From contig JAUIBW010000005.1 in the NCBI GenBank assembly GCA_030427585.1, positions 62,001 through 126,000 on the forward strand: DNA of 64,000 nt. Reading direction: 5' to 3'. Position numbers and translations under genes: made by a program. The stretch is from Bacteroidia bacterium. Its GTDB lineage: Bacteria > Bacteroidota > Bacteroidia > Flavobacteriales > Flavobacteriaceae. This document shows, in pieces, positions 17,536 to 26,700 of this stretch. Positions within the stretch are counted from its first letter, which is position 1, and each line of letters begins with the position of its first letter. Under the pieces are notes generated by a model. That model did not search any database, was not told the DNA's origin, and was given only the letters and a program-made list of their open reading frames with translations.

Positions 17536-18264
17536 ATGAAATTTACAAACACTTTATTTTCCAGGTACAGTATTGAAGAATTTGACGAACTCGGCAGGGC
17601 CATTACAAAAAAACTTGCTCTTAACCACAAAAACAATGAATGGACACTTAGAATTATTGCTGAATTAACAGAAGATCTTATACTCACACAAAAAGCTATT
17701 GGCAGCAGTACTAAAAAAGCATTTACAGCAGAGATCAAAGCCGAAGATGATTTATTTAATATGTATTTTATAGGATTTAAAAACACTATTTATAACTATG
17801 GCAACAGCCCTGATGAACAGGAAGTAAAAGCTAGTGAAGTATTACGCCCTATACTCGAAAAGAACGACGATCGCCTTTATGATCGCAGTTATATAGAACA
17901 AGCCGCCAAATATAATAGTCTTGTTAGTGACTTAAAAGCTCCTACAGCCGTTGAAGCTTTAAAAACTTTAAATAAAGTGAGCTGGAAAGAACAAATGGAA
18001 ATCAAAATAAAATCTATTGAAACCTTAATTGCCAAACGGGATACTATCGAATCTGAAAAAGATACTCCTACCGATAAGGACGCAAAAAACAAAATTAAGG
18101 AGAGCATAAGTAATGCATTAGAAGAATTAACGATCTTACATCGTAGAAATCTTGTCGATAATATAAAACCTACCCTATTAGAAATTGACGAAGTGATCAA
18201 AAGGCTTAATGCCAATGCCCGTGCAAGACAAACACGAAAAGTAAATGTAGTGGATGGGGAATGA
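17536..18264 (+). CDS. Uncharacterised helical protein (possibly DUF6261)
   Basis: A 242-residue soluble, mostly helical protein without a signal peptide (starts MKFTNTLFSRYSIEEFDEL). It resembles the flavobacterial family I remember as DUF6261, but I am not certain. The C-terminal third is charged and likely coiled-coil (about 150-240), ending in the basic stretch NANARARQTRKVN. It is monocistronic, with a hairpin array upstream and a strong terminator directly downstream. Function unknown. Confidence 0.75.
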   Translation: MKFTNTLFSRYSIEEFDELGRAITKKLALNHKNNEWTLRIIAELTEDLILTQKAIGSSTKKAFTAEIKAEDDLFNMYFIGFKNTIYNYGNSPDEQEVKASEVLRPILEKNDDRLYDRSYIEQAAKYNSLVSDLKAPTAVEALKTLNKVSWKEQMEIKIKSIETLIAKRDTIESEKDTPTDKDAKNKIKESISNALEELTILHRRNLVDNIKPTLLEIDEVIKRLNANARARQTRKVNVVDGE

Positions 18265-18282
18265 ATGAACTATTCAGACATC

Positions 18283-18322
18283 AAGATTCCGGAAGAACAT
18301 CCTTCTGGAATCTTATTTTTTT
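18283..18322 (+). terminator. Terminator after the 17536 gene
   Basis: A 13-bp stem with one G-U pair (18283-18295 with 18302-18314, arm AAGATTCCGGAAG), a 6-base loop, then ATTTTTTTT. It is 18 bases after the stop codon. Confidence 0.85.
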
Positions 18323-18538
18323 ACCGATAATACTTGTATATCCTAAACAAATAGTATTGATACCTTTTAATACAGGTTTTTTCGAGGTGAGAAACAAAAA
18401 GTATAAAACAAACCTTAGGAATGTAAAGATTTTAGTCTATTGGCGTAATGCAAAAAAGCGAAATGCAATAACTCATTTTTCTGTTCTAAGGCTTTAAAAC
18501 TTACCTATATCTAGAAAAGTTTACAAAAACTTAATCTC

Positions 18539-19327
18539 TTAAAAAAGAGGATCTAATCCTCTTTCTTTTCGGCGTTCATTAACTTTAGTAGAATCTTCTA
18601 TGGGTAAATCTCCAATGGAAGATCTTTGAGTCCCGTATACCTGGTCATAGCCATAATCTCGAAGAATTCTGTCTTCTAAAAGAGCTATTGCCTGTAACGG
18701 AAGGTCGCCATGAATTGCAGAACATAATAAATCCCCATAATAATATGCCCTTAGTTCTGGAGAAGCATGTTGAATTGTTAAGAATATAGCCCATATTGAA
18801 TTTCCCTTTAAATTCTCTTGCTTGGGAAAACCATATTTATGTAATATCGAAACCACAAAAATTCGGTTTTTTTTATCCGTACTTCTAATCTCTTCTGTAC
18901 TTCCTGTGTTTCTTACTTCTTGGTCAGTCTTATAAACATCAGCCAGTATACTATCAATTTTGGTTGAATCTATATCAATTATTGAAAAATCTTTTGAAGG
19001 ATCATAATATTTTTTTGCTCTCCGATGAATTTTTAAAATTCTGTCTCTAAAATTTAACGGTCTGAAACGAATTTCTTTTACCATTTCCTGATCATCAACA
19101 AAAAAATCTTTTCCTAAATAAGAAGTATCTACTGTCTTAAAATTAGATTTTTTTAAAATATTATAATTTGAATCCCTGTAAACTATCTTTTTGTCAAAAT
19201 ATAATTCTTTGTTGGTGATTTTAACGATAACTTCATCGTGTGTTAATAAAGTTAATTTTTCATTTCGTTTACATGCATCAATTGAAAATAATAATAGGAA
19301 AACAAGTAAAATCTTGATAGGTCTCAT
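18539..19327 (-). CDS. Lipoprotein with DUF6624-like C-terminal domain
   Basis: A 262-residue protein. The N-terminus is hydrophobic with a lipobox-like IDACK (Cys19), so it is probably a lipoprotein. The C-terminal half (about 125-245) has the DUF6624 pattern: DQEVR, a DKKN element before a long helix, HKYGFP, FLTIQHASPELRAYY, then LLEDRILRDYG and YGTQ. The function of that family is not known to me. The gene stands alone. Confidence 0.72.
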   Translation of the reverse strand: MRPIKILLVFLLLFSIDACKRNEKLTLLTHDEVIVKITNKELYFDKKIVYRDSNYNILKKSNFKTVDTSYLGKDFFVDDQEMVKEIRFRPLNFRDRILKIHRRAKKYYDPSKDFSIIDIDSTKIDSILADVYKTDQEVRNTGSTEEIRSTDKKNRIFVVSILHKYGFPKQENLKGNSIWAIFLTIQHASPELRAYYYGDLLCSAIHGDLPLQAIALLEDRILRDYGYDQVYGTQRSSIGDLPIEDSTKVNERRKERGLDPLF

Positions 19328-19564
19328 AAAAAATCTATTTTTTTAAAAACAACTATTGTTCTAACCAAAAATAACAAAGAATACTTTTTTTCATCCCCCT
19401 CATAGTTCAGTAAGAACAATTCTAGAACAATGCCCTGCTTATAAAGGCTAATATAATACTCACTCAACTTTTACATTTTAAATTTAAAATTTTACGGTTT
19501 TACATTCAATATTACGTTCCTCTTCAGGCTCAGTAACATAGAAACAAAAACTTTCGGTGTGATA

Positions 19565-19600
19565 CAAAAAAAGCCATAACAAAATTGTCATGGCTTTATA
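19565..19600 (-). terminator. Terminator after the E2 gene
   Basis: Stem AAAGCCATAAC / GTCATGGCTTT (19570-19580 and 19587-19597, one mismatch), followed on the minus strand by seven T residues. It lies 20 bases after the stop of the acyltransferase gene. Confidence 0.75.
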
Positions 19601-19620
19601 AAAAATATTTGGTTGTGCTT

Positions 19621-20955
19621 TTAAAACTCCCTATTCACATCCCAGGCTTCCAGGTAATCTTTTACACGTTGTACAAATTGCCCTCCTAGCGCACCGTTAA
19701 CAACCCTGTGATCATAAGAGTGCGATAAGAACATTTTATATCGAATACCGATAAAGTCTCCTTCTGGTGTTTCTATAACAGCGGGCACCTTTCTAATCGC
19801 TCCCAAAGCCAAAATACCTACCTGCGGTTGATTGATAATTGGTGTACCCATAATGCTTCCGAATGTACCTACATTAGTTACTGTATACGTACCGCCTTGT
19901 ATATCATCTGGTTTTAAAGCATTATTACGTGCTCTATTTGCAAGATCATTAACTGCTTTGGTCATTCCTACCAAATTTAATTGATCTGCATTCTTAATCA
20001 CGGGTACAATTAAATTACCATCTGGTAAAGCTGCTGCCATGCCCAGGTTTATATTTTTCTTTTTCACAATTGTATCTCCAGAAACAGAGATGTTCATCAT
20101 CGGAAAATCTTTTAGTGCCTTAGCAACTGCTTCCATAAAAATAGGAGTAAACGTAAGGTTCTCCCCTTCTCTCTTCATAAAATCCCCTTTTACCTTCTTT
20201 CTCCAATTCCAGATATTGGTTACATCGGCTTCTATAAATGACTGCACATGAGCAGAAGTCTGTACAGACTCGACCATATGATGCGCTATAAGTTTGCCCA
20301 TTCTGGTCATTTCTATAATCTCATCTTCTCCTGATGCTACTACTGGTGCTGCTTTAGCTACTTCTTGCTTTTTAACAGGAGTTGCTTCTGGTTTCGCTTT
20401 TATTTCTTCTTTTACAGGCTGCGTTTTTATTTTTCCGTTTTTGCGATCATCTACAAATTGTAAAATATCATTTTTGGTAACACGACCATCCTTACCTGTT
20501 CCAGAAATAGCTTCTAATTCAGAGAATGAAATATTTTCTGTCGCAGCAATATTTTTTACTAATGGAGAATAAAACTTACTACTTCCAGAAAAATCGGTTG
20601 CATTTCCTGCTACTACTGTTTCTGCAATTTGCGTTTCTAGTACTTCTGCTTCTTTTGGAGTTTCCTCTACTTTGGTAGTAGTTTCTTCCGAAGTTGATTC
20701 TATAGCTCCTTCACCTTCCGTTTCTATTACAGCTATAACCTGGCCTACCTGTACTACATCATCAACATCAAAAAGTTTTTCTACCAGTACACCTTCTACC
20801 TCACTAGGTACTTCACTATCTACTTTATCGGTTGCTATTTCAACAACTGCATCGTCTAATTCAATAGTATCCCCAACCTCTTTTAACCAAGTTGTTATTG
20901 TTGCCTCTGCAACACTCTCACCCATTTTTGGAAGTTTCAGCTCAAATTTTGCCAT
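19621..20955 (-). CDS. 2-oxo acid dehydrogenase complex E2 (dihydrolipoamide acyltransferase)
   Basis: A 444-residue E2. One lipoyl domain (about 1-77, lipoyl Lys in EIATDKVDSEVP), a flexible Ala/Glu-rich linker, a peripheral subunit-binding domain (about 130-170, SPLVKNIAATENIS), a second linker, and the catalytic domain (about 210-440). The catalytic segment is SYDHRVVNG; most E2 proteins have HRVVDG, so the usual Asp is Asn. The E1-alpha, E1-beta and E3 genes are not adjacent. Branched-chain 2-oxoacid specificity is likely from the overall type but not proven. I use the ATG at 20955 (MAKFELKLPKMG), the family start, rather than the TTG 12 bases upstream. Confidence 0.9.
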   Translation of the reverse strand: MAKFELKLPKMGESVAEATITTWLKEVGDTIELDDAVVEIATDKVDSEVPSEVEGVLVEKLFDVDDVVQVGQVIAVIETEGEGAIESTSEETTTKVEETPKEAEVLETQIAETVVAGNATDFSGSSKFYSPLVKNIAATENISFSELEAISGTGKDGRVTKNDILQFVDDRKNGKIKTQPVKEEIKAKPEATPVKKQEVAKAAPVVASGEDEIIEMTRMGKLIAHHMVESVQTSAHVQSFIEADVTNIWNWRKKVKGDFMKREGENLTFTPIFMEAVAKALKDFPMMNISVSGDTIVKKKNINLGMAAALPDGNLIVPVIKNADQLNLVGMTKAVNDLANRARNNALKPDDIQGGTYTVTNVGTFGSIMGTPIINQPQVGILALGAIRKVPAVIETPEGDFIGIRYKMFLSHSYDHRVVNGALGGQFVQRVKDYLEAWDVNREF

Positions 20956-21093
20956 ATTCTTAATCAAAAGTGTTTATAAGTTATCTTTTTTGCGAATTTA
21001 ACTAAAATTCGACTTAAAAATTATTTTTTCCGTATTAAAATTTACTTAATACTTATTATTTCAAGTTTACAGATACTTCTAAATATATGCAAA

Positions 21094-21714
21094 TCAAGAG
21101 TTCTTTAATGCATTCTCAAAAGGAATTCGATTAAGTATACTTCTTCCCAAAGTAACCTCATCTGCATATTCTAATTCATCGTTAACACCAATTCCCCTGG
21201 CAATCGTAGAGGTTTTTATATCTATCCCCTCTAATTGTTTATACATATAGAAATTAGTAGTATCTCCTTCCATAGTTGCACTTAATGCAAATATTAATTC
21301 TTGTACTTCTCCAGATTTAACTTTCTCGATCAAAGAACTAATATTTAATTCTTGTGGCCCAATACCATCAAGCGGACTTATTTTGCCGCCCAAAACATGG
21401 TACAATCCTCTATACTGACCTGTACTTTCTATTGCCATTACATCACGTATATCTTCTACTACACAAATAATTTCATGATTTCTACTCGGGTTGCTACAGA
21501 TATCACAAATATTGGTATCACTAATACTATGACATGTATTGCAAAATTTAATATCTTCTCGCAGCGTTCCTAAAGCTTTTATTAAATGTTGCGTTTGGGT
21601 TTCTGGCTGTCTAAGTAAATGTAATACTAATCGAAGTGCAGTACGTTTTCCTATCCCTGGTAGTTGAGACATTTCATAAACTGCATTCTCTAATAATTTT
21701 GAAGAAAATTCCAT
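21094..21714 (-). CDS. recR: Recombination protein RecR
   Basis: A 206-residue RecR, acting with RecF/RecO to load RecA at gaps. Residues about 10-50 are the helix-hairpin-helix ([17 protein letters not shown]). A C4 zinc finger follows (CNTCHSI and CDICSN), and the Toprim domain begins at [14 protein letters not shown]. The C-terminal Walker B-like region ends in [14 protein letters not shown]. Length and domain order are normal. Confidence 0.96.
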   Translation of the reverse strand: MEFSSKLLENAVYEMSQLPGIGKRTALRLVLHLLRQPETQTQHLIKALGTLREDIKFCNTCHSISDTNICDICSNPSRNHEIICVVEDIRDVMAIESTGQYRGLYHVLGGKISPLDGIGPQELNISSLIEKVKSGEVQELIFALSATMEGDTTNFYMYKQLEGIDIKTSTIARGIGVNDELEYADEVTLGRSILNRIPFENALKNS

Positions 21715-21953
21715 AGCGCAACAAATTTAGTATTTTTAATGATCAACTCCACCCAGAGTTACACTCTTTAAACAAAAAAAATATGTTTTTATATCATAAT
21801 GACATTTTTTACACCTATAACCGTACCAGCTAATTATAAAAGATAATAACAAAGAGAAAAATGAAAGTTTGTAGTGAGCAAGAAAACTTAATATAAATTT
21901 AATTTTGAGGTATAAACTATGATAATCTTAACTATACAATTAAGGCCTTTTTG

Positions 21954-21980
21954 TTACTTTTACTCCAAAAGTAAAAGTAA
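21954..21980 (+). promoter_or_regulatory. Palindrome abutting the start codon of the 21980 gene
   Basis: A 10-bp perfect inverted repeat TTACTTTTAC / GTAAAAGTAA (21954-21963 and 21971-21980) with loop TCCAAAA. The last base is the A of the downstream ATG, so the RNA hairpin could hide the start. It also resembles a dispersed CTTTTTGTTACTTTT palindrome that I associate with Bacteroidota intergenic regions. Confidence 0.45.
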
Positions 21981-22147
21981 TGTTAGATACTCTTTCTGAA
22001 GAAACACAGTTAATTTTAACAATCATAGTCATTGCTATCTTATTCGTAGCGGTATCCTGGAACACCAAACGAAATAAAAATAAACTGTATGATCGAGACA
22101 AACGTAATTTTAGGCAGAACTATCAAAAAAAGAAAAAGAGAAAATAA
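21980..22147 (+). CDS. Small single-pass membrane protein (55 aa)
   Basis: ATG at 21980, TAA at 22145-22147. The translation starts MLDTLSEETQL, has one hydrophobic helix (about residues 11-26, ILTIIVIAILFVAVSW), then a strongly basic tail ending in KKKKRK. It should be an inner-membrane protein with the basic tail in the cytoplasm. It is followed after 15 bases by the GNAT gene, which suggests co-transcription. I do not recognise a family. It is below common ORF length cut-offs. Confidence 0.68.
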   Translation: MLDTLSEETQLILTIIVIAILFVAVSWNTKRNKNKLYDRDKRNFRQNYQKKKKRK

Positions 22148-22162
22148 CGCTACTGCTTCAAA

Positions 22163-22597
22163 ATGAAAAAAATATATGTTAGAAAGGCAACATTAGAAGA
22201 TATAGAATGGATTAGTACAACCTATCGAAATATCGATTTTGTACTATCAGATTATACTACCGAATATATTACATTAGCAGAAGTTAAAGGTGTAAAATGT
22301 GGATTGGGAAAAGTTGTTACTATTGATGAAGACAACGTAGAGCTGAGAGGAATGTATCTATTAGATCAATTTCGGGGTATGGGGATTGCAGAGCAGATCA
22401 TCTTGTATTTATTACAAAATCATGAACAACATAAAAAGATATGGTGTCTTCCTTTTGAACATCTTCAAAGTTTTTATAATAAGTTTGGTTTTTTAGACCA
22501 AAAAATACACGATTATAAAATTCCGGATAAAATATCTGATAAACACAAATGGTGTAATCAAAACTATACTAAGGATGTACTTTTATTAGTTAAGTAG
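22163..22597 (+). CDS. GNAT-family N-acetyltransferase
   Basis: A 144-residue GNAT protein. The acetyl-CoA-binding motif A is visible as LLDQFRGMGIAEQIILYLL (Q-x-RGMGIA), and the C-terminal FYNKFGFLDQK fits motif B. The acceptor substrate is unknown. It lies between the 55-residue membrane protein and a cobalamin adenosyltransferase, 31 bases apart, possibly one operon. Confidence 0.85.
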   Translation: MKKIYVRKATLEDIEWISTTYRNIDFVLSDYTTEYITLAEVKGVKCGLGKVVTIDEDNVELRGMYLLDQFRGMGIAEQIILYLLQNHEQHKKIWCLPFEHLQSFYNKFGFLDQKIHDYKIPDKISDKHKWCNQNYTKDVLLLVK

Positions 22598-22628
22598 TTA
22601 TCATCTATTAAAACAAACATGTAATTCG

Positions 22629-23204
22629 ATGAAAATATATACCAAAACCGGTGATAAAGGAACCACAGCCCTTTTTGGAGGAACTAGGGTACCTAAGCAT
22701 CATATTCGTATCGACAGTTATGGTACTGTTGATGAGCTTAATTCGCACATTGGACTTATCAGAGATCAAAAAATTGATGAGCCAAGTAAGAAAATATTAA
22801 TCAATATACAGGATAAACTTTTTACTGTTGGAGCTGTTTTAGCAACTGATCCTGAAAAAGCTATACTAAAAAGTGGACAAAAACGACTAAATATACCTAC
22901 AGTTTCTACAGAAGATATTGAATTATTAGAAAAAGAAATCGACAGAATGAACGAATCCTTACCGCCAATGACACATTTTGTATTACCAGGGGGGCATCAA
23001 ACTGTGTCATTCTGTCACATTGCTCGTTGTGTATGCCGAAGAGCAGAGCGTTTAGTAACGGCACTCTATGAAATAACCCCTTTTGAAGAAACGACTCTAC
23101 ATTACTTAAACCGACTATCTGACTATCTTTTTGTACTGGCACGAAAGTTGTCCCACGATCTTAAAGCAGAAGAAATTGAGTGGATTCCTAAAAAAAATTC
23201 TTAA
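22629..23204 (+). CDS. Cob(I)alamin adenosyltransferase, PduO type
   Basis: A 191-residue PduO/MMAB-type ATP:cob(I)alamin adenosyltransferase, converting cob(I)alamin to adenosylcobalamin. Motifs: N-terminal TKTGDKGTTALFGGTRVPK (ATP binding), GTVDELNSHIG, FVLPGG, and CRRAERLV with LNRLSDYLFVLAR in the C-terminal helices. The likely client is methylmalonyl-CoA mutase, whose chaperone MeaB is encoded at 33396-34469. Confidence 0.94.
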   Translation: MKIYTKTGDKGTTALFGGTRVPKHHIRIDSYGTVDELNSHIGLIRDQKIDEPSKKILINIQDKLFTVGAVLATDPEKAILKSGQKRLNIPTVSTEDIELLEKEIDRMNESLPPMTHFVLPGGHQTVSFCHIARCVCRRAERLVTALYEITPFEETTLHYLNRLSDYLFVLARKLSHDLKAEEIEWIPKKNS

Positions 23205-23288
23205 AATTAATAACTGTTAAAATTAGTAAGGGAAACTCCCTAAAAAATCACGTTCTTATAATTATTGTTTAAATAATTAATTTTTTAC

Positions 23289-23318
23289 TTGACTTTTTAA
23301 ACTAAAAAATTATTTTTG
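23289..23318 (+). promoter_or_regulatory. Consensus promoter of the DUF2795 gene
   Basis: TTG (23289-23291), 19 bases, TATTTTTG (23311-23318): an exact match to the Bacteroidota housekeeping consensus with ideal spacing, 23 bases before the ATG. Confidence 0.75.
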
Positions 23319-23341
23319 CAAAAAATTAAACCAGTAAACAT

Positions 23342-23563
23342 ATGTATTGGACTTTAGAATTAGCATCTTATTTAAGTGATGCACCTTGGCCAGCTACAAA
23401 AGACGAATTAATAGATTATGCAATTCGTACTGGAGCACCTCTAGAGGTTGTAGAAAACCTGCAAGCAATTGAAGATGAAGGAGATTCATATGACTCTATA
23501 GAGGAAATATGGCCCGATTATCCTACAGATGAAGATTATCTTTGGAATGAGGATGAATATTAA
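23342..23563 (+). CDS. DUF2795 domain protein
   Basis: A 73-residue acidic protein (MYWTLELASYLSDAPWPATK, then APLEVVENLQ, acidic C-terminus) of the DUF2795 family, conserved in Flavobacteriaceae. Function unknown; the family is small, soluble and helical. It has its own consensus promoter and terminator, so it is a monocistronic and probably well expressed gene. Confidence 0.88.
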   Translation: MYWTLELASYLSDAPWPATKDELIDYAIRTGAPLEVVENLQAIEDEGDSYDSIEEIWPDYPTDEDYLWNEDEY

Positions 23564-23580
23564 ATAAATGAAATAGTATT

Positions 23581-23608
23581 AAAAGTCTCGCAAGAGGCTT
23601 TTTTTTTG
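23581..23608 (+). terminator. Terminator after the DUF2795 gene
   Basis: Stem AAAAGTCTC / GAGGCTTTT with loop GCAA and one G-U pair, followed by a T run, 18 bases after the stop. Confidence 0.8.
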
Positions 23609-23659
23609 CGTAAATTATGCCGCTTTATGGCTATTTATAGCATAAAAGTATTGTATAAT

Positions 23660-23740
23660 ATGACCACTTAGGTCATGAGATAGTGATAGACTTCAGGTAT
23701 TGAAGTCAGATTTGAATGTTACCTTAAGTATATAAGGAAC
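23660..23740 (+). promoter_or_regulatory. Three-hairpin leader upstream of secA
   Basis: Three consecutive stem-loops precede secA: ATGACC/GGTCAT (23660-23665, 23671-23676), GACTTCA/TGAAGTC (23689-23695, 23701-23707), and GTT-A-CCTTA/TAAGG-AAC (23718-23726, 23733-23740). None is followed by a T run. They could form a structured 5' leader. No SecM-like leader peptide is visible. Confidence 0.4.
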
Positions 23741-23793
23741 CAATTAATTTCGTTTTGAAATTAAAATCTCATTAAACACACAACCATAAAATT

Positions 23794-26700
23794 ATGGGAA
23801 TTTTAGATTCTGTATTAAAAGTATTTGTTGGAGATAAGTCCAAAAAAGATATCAAAGAAATTCAACCAAAGGTCGAATTGATAAAACAAGCAGAAAAGGC
23901 ACTTGAGGGCCTTTCTCATGATGAATTACGAGCTAAAACTGTTGATTTTAAGAACAGAATAAATGAAGCACGTATAAAGATCAATGCAGAAATAGAGACA
24001 CTTACCGAAGAAGCCAATAATACAGAAGATATCGACAGAAAAGAAGATATCTATGCCGAAATAGATAAGTTAAAAGAAGAAGCATATAAAGCTACAGAAG
24101 AAGCTTTAAATGATATTCTTCCTGAAGCCTTTGCGGTTGTAAAAGAAACTGCAAAGCGTTTTGCCAACAACGAATCAATAAAAGTTACAGCTTCTGCTTA
24201 TGATAGAGAGCTCTCTGGCACCAGAGACCACATCACTCTTGATGGAGAACAAGCCGTTTGGGCAACAAGTTGGGATGCTGCAGGAAAAGAAGTAAAATGG
24301 GATATGATCCATTATGATGTACAACTTATAGGTGGTATTACACTTCATGAAGGAAAGGTAGCAGAAATGCAAACGGGAGAAGGAAAAACCCTGGTGGCAA
24401 CACTCCCCGTATATCTTAATGCACTATCTGGTAATGGTGTTCACCTGGTAACCGTAAATGATTACCTTGCTCGTCGTGATAGTGAGTGGATGGCTCCGAT
24501 TTTTCAGTTTCATGGACTTACTGTAGACTGTATAGATAATCATAGACCTAACTCTGCAGAACGTAGAGCCGCTTATAATGCAGATATCACATACGGAACC
24601 AATAACGAATTTGGTTTTGATTATCTACGTGATAATATGTCCCATGCTCCAGAAGATCTGGTACAGCGCCCCCATAATTATGCAATCATAGATGAGGTAG
24701 ATTCTGTATTAATTGATGATGCTCGTACACCACTAATCATTTCTGGGCCTATCCCAAAAGGAGATATTCACGAATTTGATGAGTTAAAGCCTAAAATTGC
24801 TGATATCGTTTCGGTACAGCAAAAATATCTTACTACTGTTTTAGCTGAAGCTAAAAAATTAATCAAAGAAGGCGATGCCAAAGAAGGAGGATTTAAATTA
24901 CTACAAGTATACCGAGGAATCCCAAAAAATAAAGCTTTAATTAAGTTTTTAAGTGAGGAAGGAGTAAAAATGCTACTTCAAAAGACAGAAAACTTCTATA
25001 TGCAAGATAATAACAGAGAAATGCATAAAATTGATGCTGATCTGTACTACGTAATAGAAGAGAAAAATAATCAGATAGATCTTACTGATAAAGGTGTAGA
25101 TTATCTTTCGGGAAAAGATGATCCGGATTTCTTTGTATTACCACAAATTGGTATGGAAATAGCTAAAATTGAAGGACTTGGGTTATCAAGAGAAGAAGAA
25201 GCAGAAAAGAAAGAAGATCTTTTTAGAGATTATAGTGTAAAAAGTGAGCGTATCCATACCCTACGGCAACTATTAAAAGCATACTCTTTATTCGAAAAAG
25301 ATGTAGAATATGTGGTGATGGATAATAAAGTAAAAATTGTAGATGAGCAGACGGGGCGTATTATGGACGGACGTCGATACAGTGATGGATTACATCAAGC
25401 TATTGAAGCCAAAGAAAATGTAAAAATCGAAGATGCAACTCAGACTTTTGCTACAGTGACACTTCAAAACTATTTCCGTATGTACGGTAAATTGTCTGGT
25501 ATGACTGGTACTGCGGTAACAGAAGCAGGAGAACTTTGGGAAATCTACAAACTGGATGTAGTAGAAATACCTACCAACCGACCAATTGCAAGACATGACA
25601 GAGAAGATTTGGTGTACAAAACCAAACGCGAAAAATACAATGCAGTTATCGAAGAAGTTACCGAACTATCTCGTGCAGGAAGACCTGTACTAATTGGTAC
25701 TACTTCTGTAGAAATTTCAGAATTATTAGGGCGAATGCTTACGATTCGTAAAGTACCACATAATGTATTAAACGCGAAGCTTCATAAAAAAGAAGCCGAT
25801 ATTGTTGCCGAAGCTGGTAATGCAGGTGTAGTAACTATAGCTACCAATATGGCCGGTCGTGGTACAGATATTAAATTATCTGATGAAGTAAAAGCTGCAG
25901 GCGGACTTGCAATTGTGGGCACAGAACGTCACGACTCCCGACGCGTAGACAGACAGTTACGTGGTCGTGCCGGTCGACAAGGAGATCCAGGTAGTTCCCA
26001 GTTCTATGTATCTCTAGAAGATAACCTAATGCGTTTATTTGGTTCTGAGCGTATTGCCAAAATGATGGATCGAATGGGATTAAAAGAAGGTGAAGTAATC
26101 CAACATTCTATGATCTCTAAATCTATCGAAAGAGCCCAGAAAAAAGTAGAAGAAAATAACTTTGGCGTTCGTAAACGATTATTAGAATATGATGATGTAA
26201 TGAATGCACAACGTGAAGTTGTATATAAACGTCGTTATCATGCTTTGTTTGGAGAACGTTTGCGTGTTGATATTGCCAATATGATCTATGACACGGTAGA
26301 AGTGATCACAGAAGGAAATAAAGCCGCTCAGGACTTTAAAAATTTCGAATTCGAATTGATTCGGTATTTCTCTATGAGTAGTCCGATTTCTGCAGAAGAA
26401 TTCGAAAAAATGGATGTTTTAAAAATTTCGGGAGAAATTTATAAAGTTGCATATGAGCATTATCAGGATAAAATGAAACGTAATGCAGATGCTGCTTACC
26501 CTGTTATTAAACAAGTGTACGAAGACCCTGCAAGTAAGTATGAACGAATCTTGGTACCATTTACAGATGGCGTAAAAAGCATAAACGTTGCTACCGATTT
26601 GCAAAAAGCATATGAGTCTGAAGGAAAACAACTTATTACCGATTTCGAGAAAAATATTACGCTAGCCATTATTGATGATGCCTGGAAAACACATCTTCGC

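Noticed and set aside
18261..18497. 78-residue plus-strand ORF after the 17536 gene
   Set aside because: It overlaps the upstream stop and reads straight through a strong terminator hairpin; the protein has no recognisable features.
20672..21001. 109-residue Ser/Thr-rich plus-strand ORF
   Set aside because: Shadow of the Glu-rich linker and lipoyl domain of the E2 gene; low complexity follows from codon usage on the other strand.
23216..23262. Terminator after the adenosyltransferase gene (AGGGA-AAC-TCCCT)
   Set aside because: The stem is only 5 bp and is not followed by a T run.
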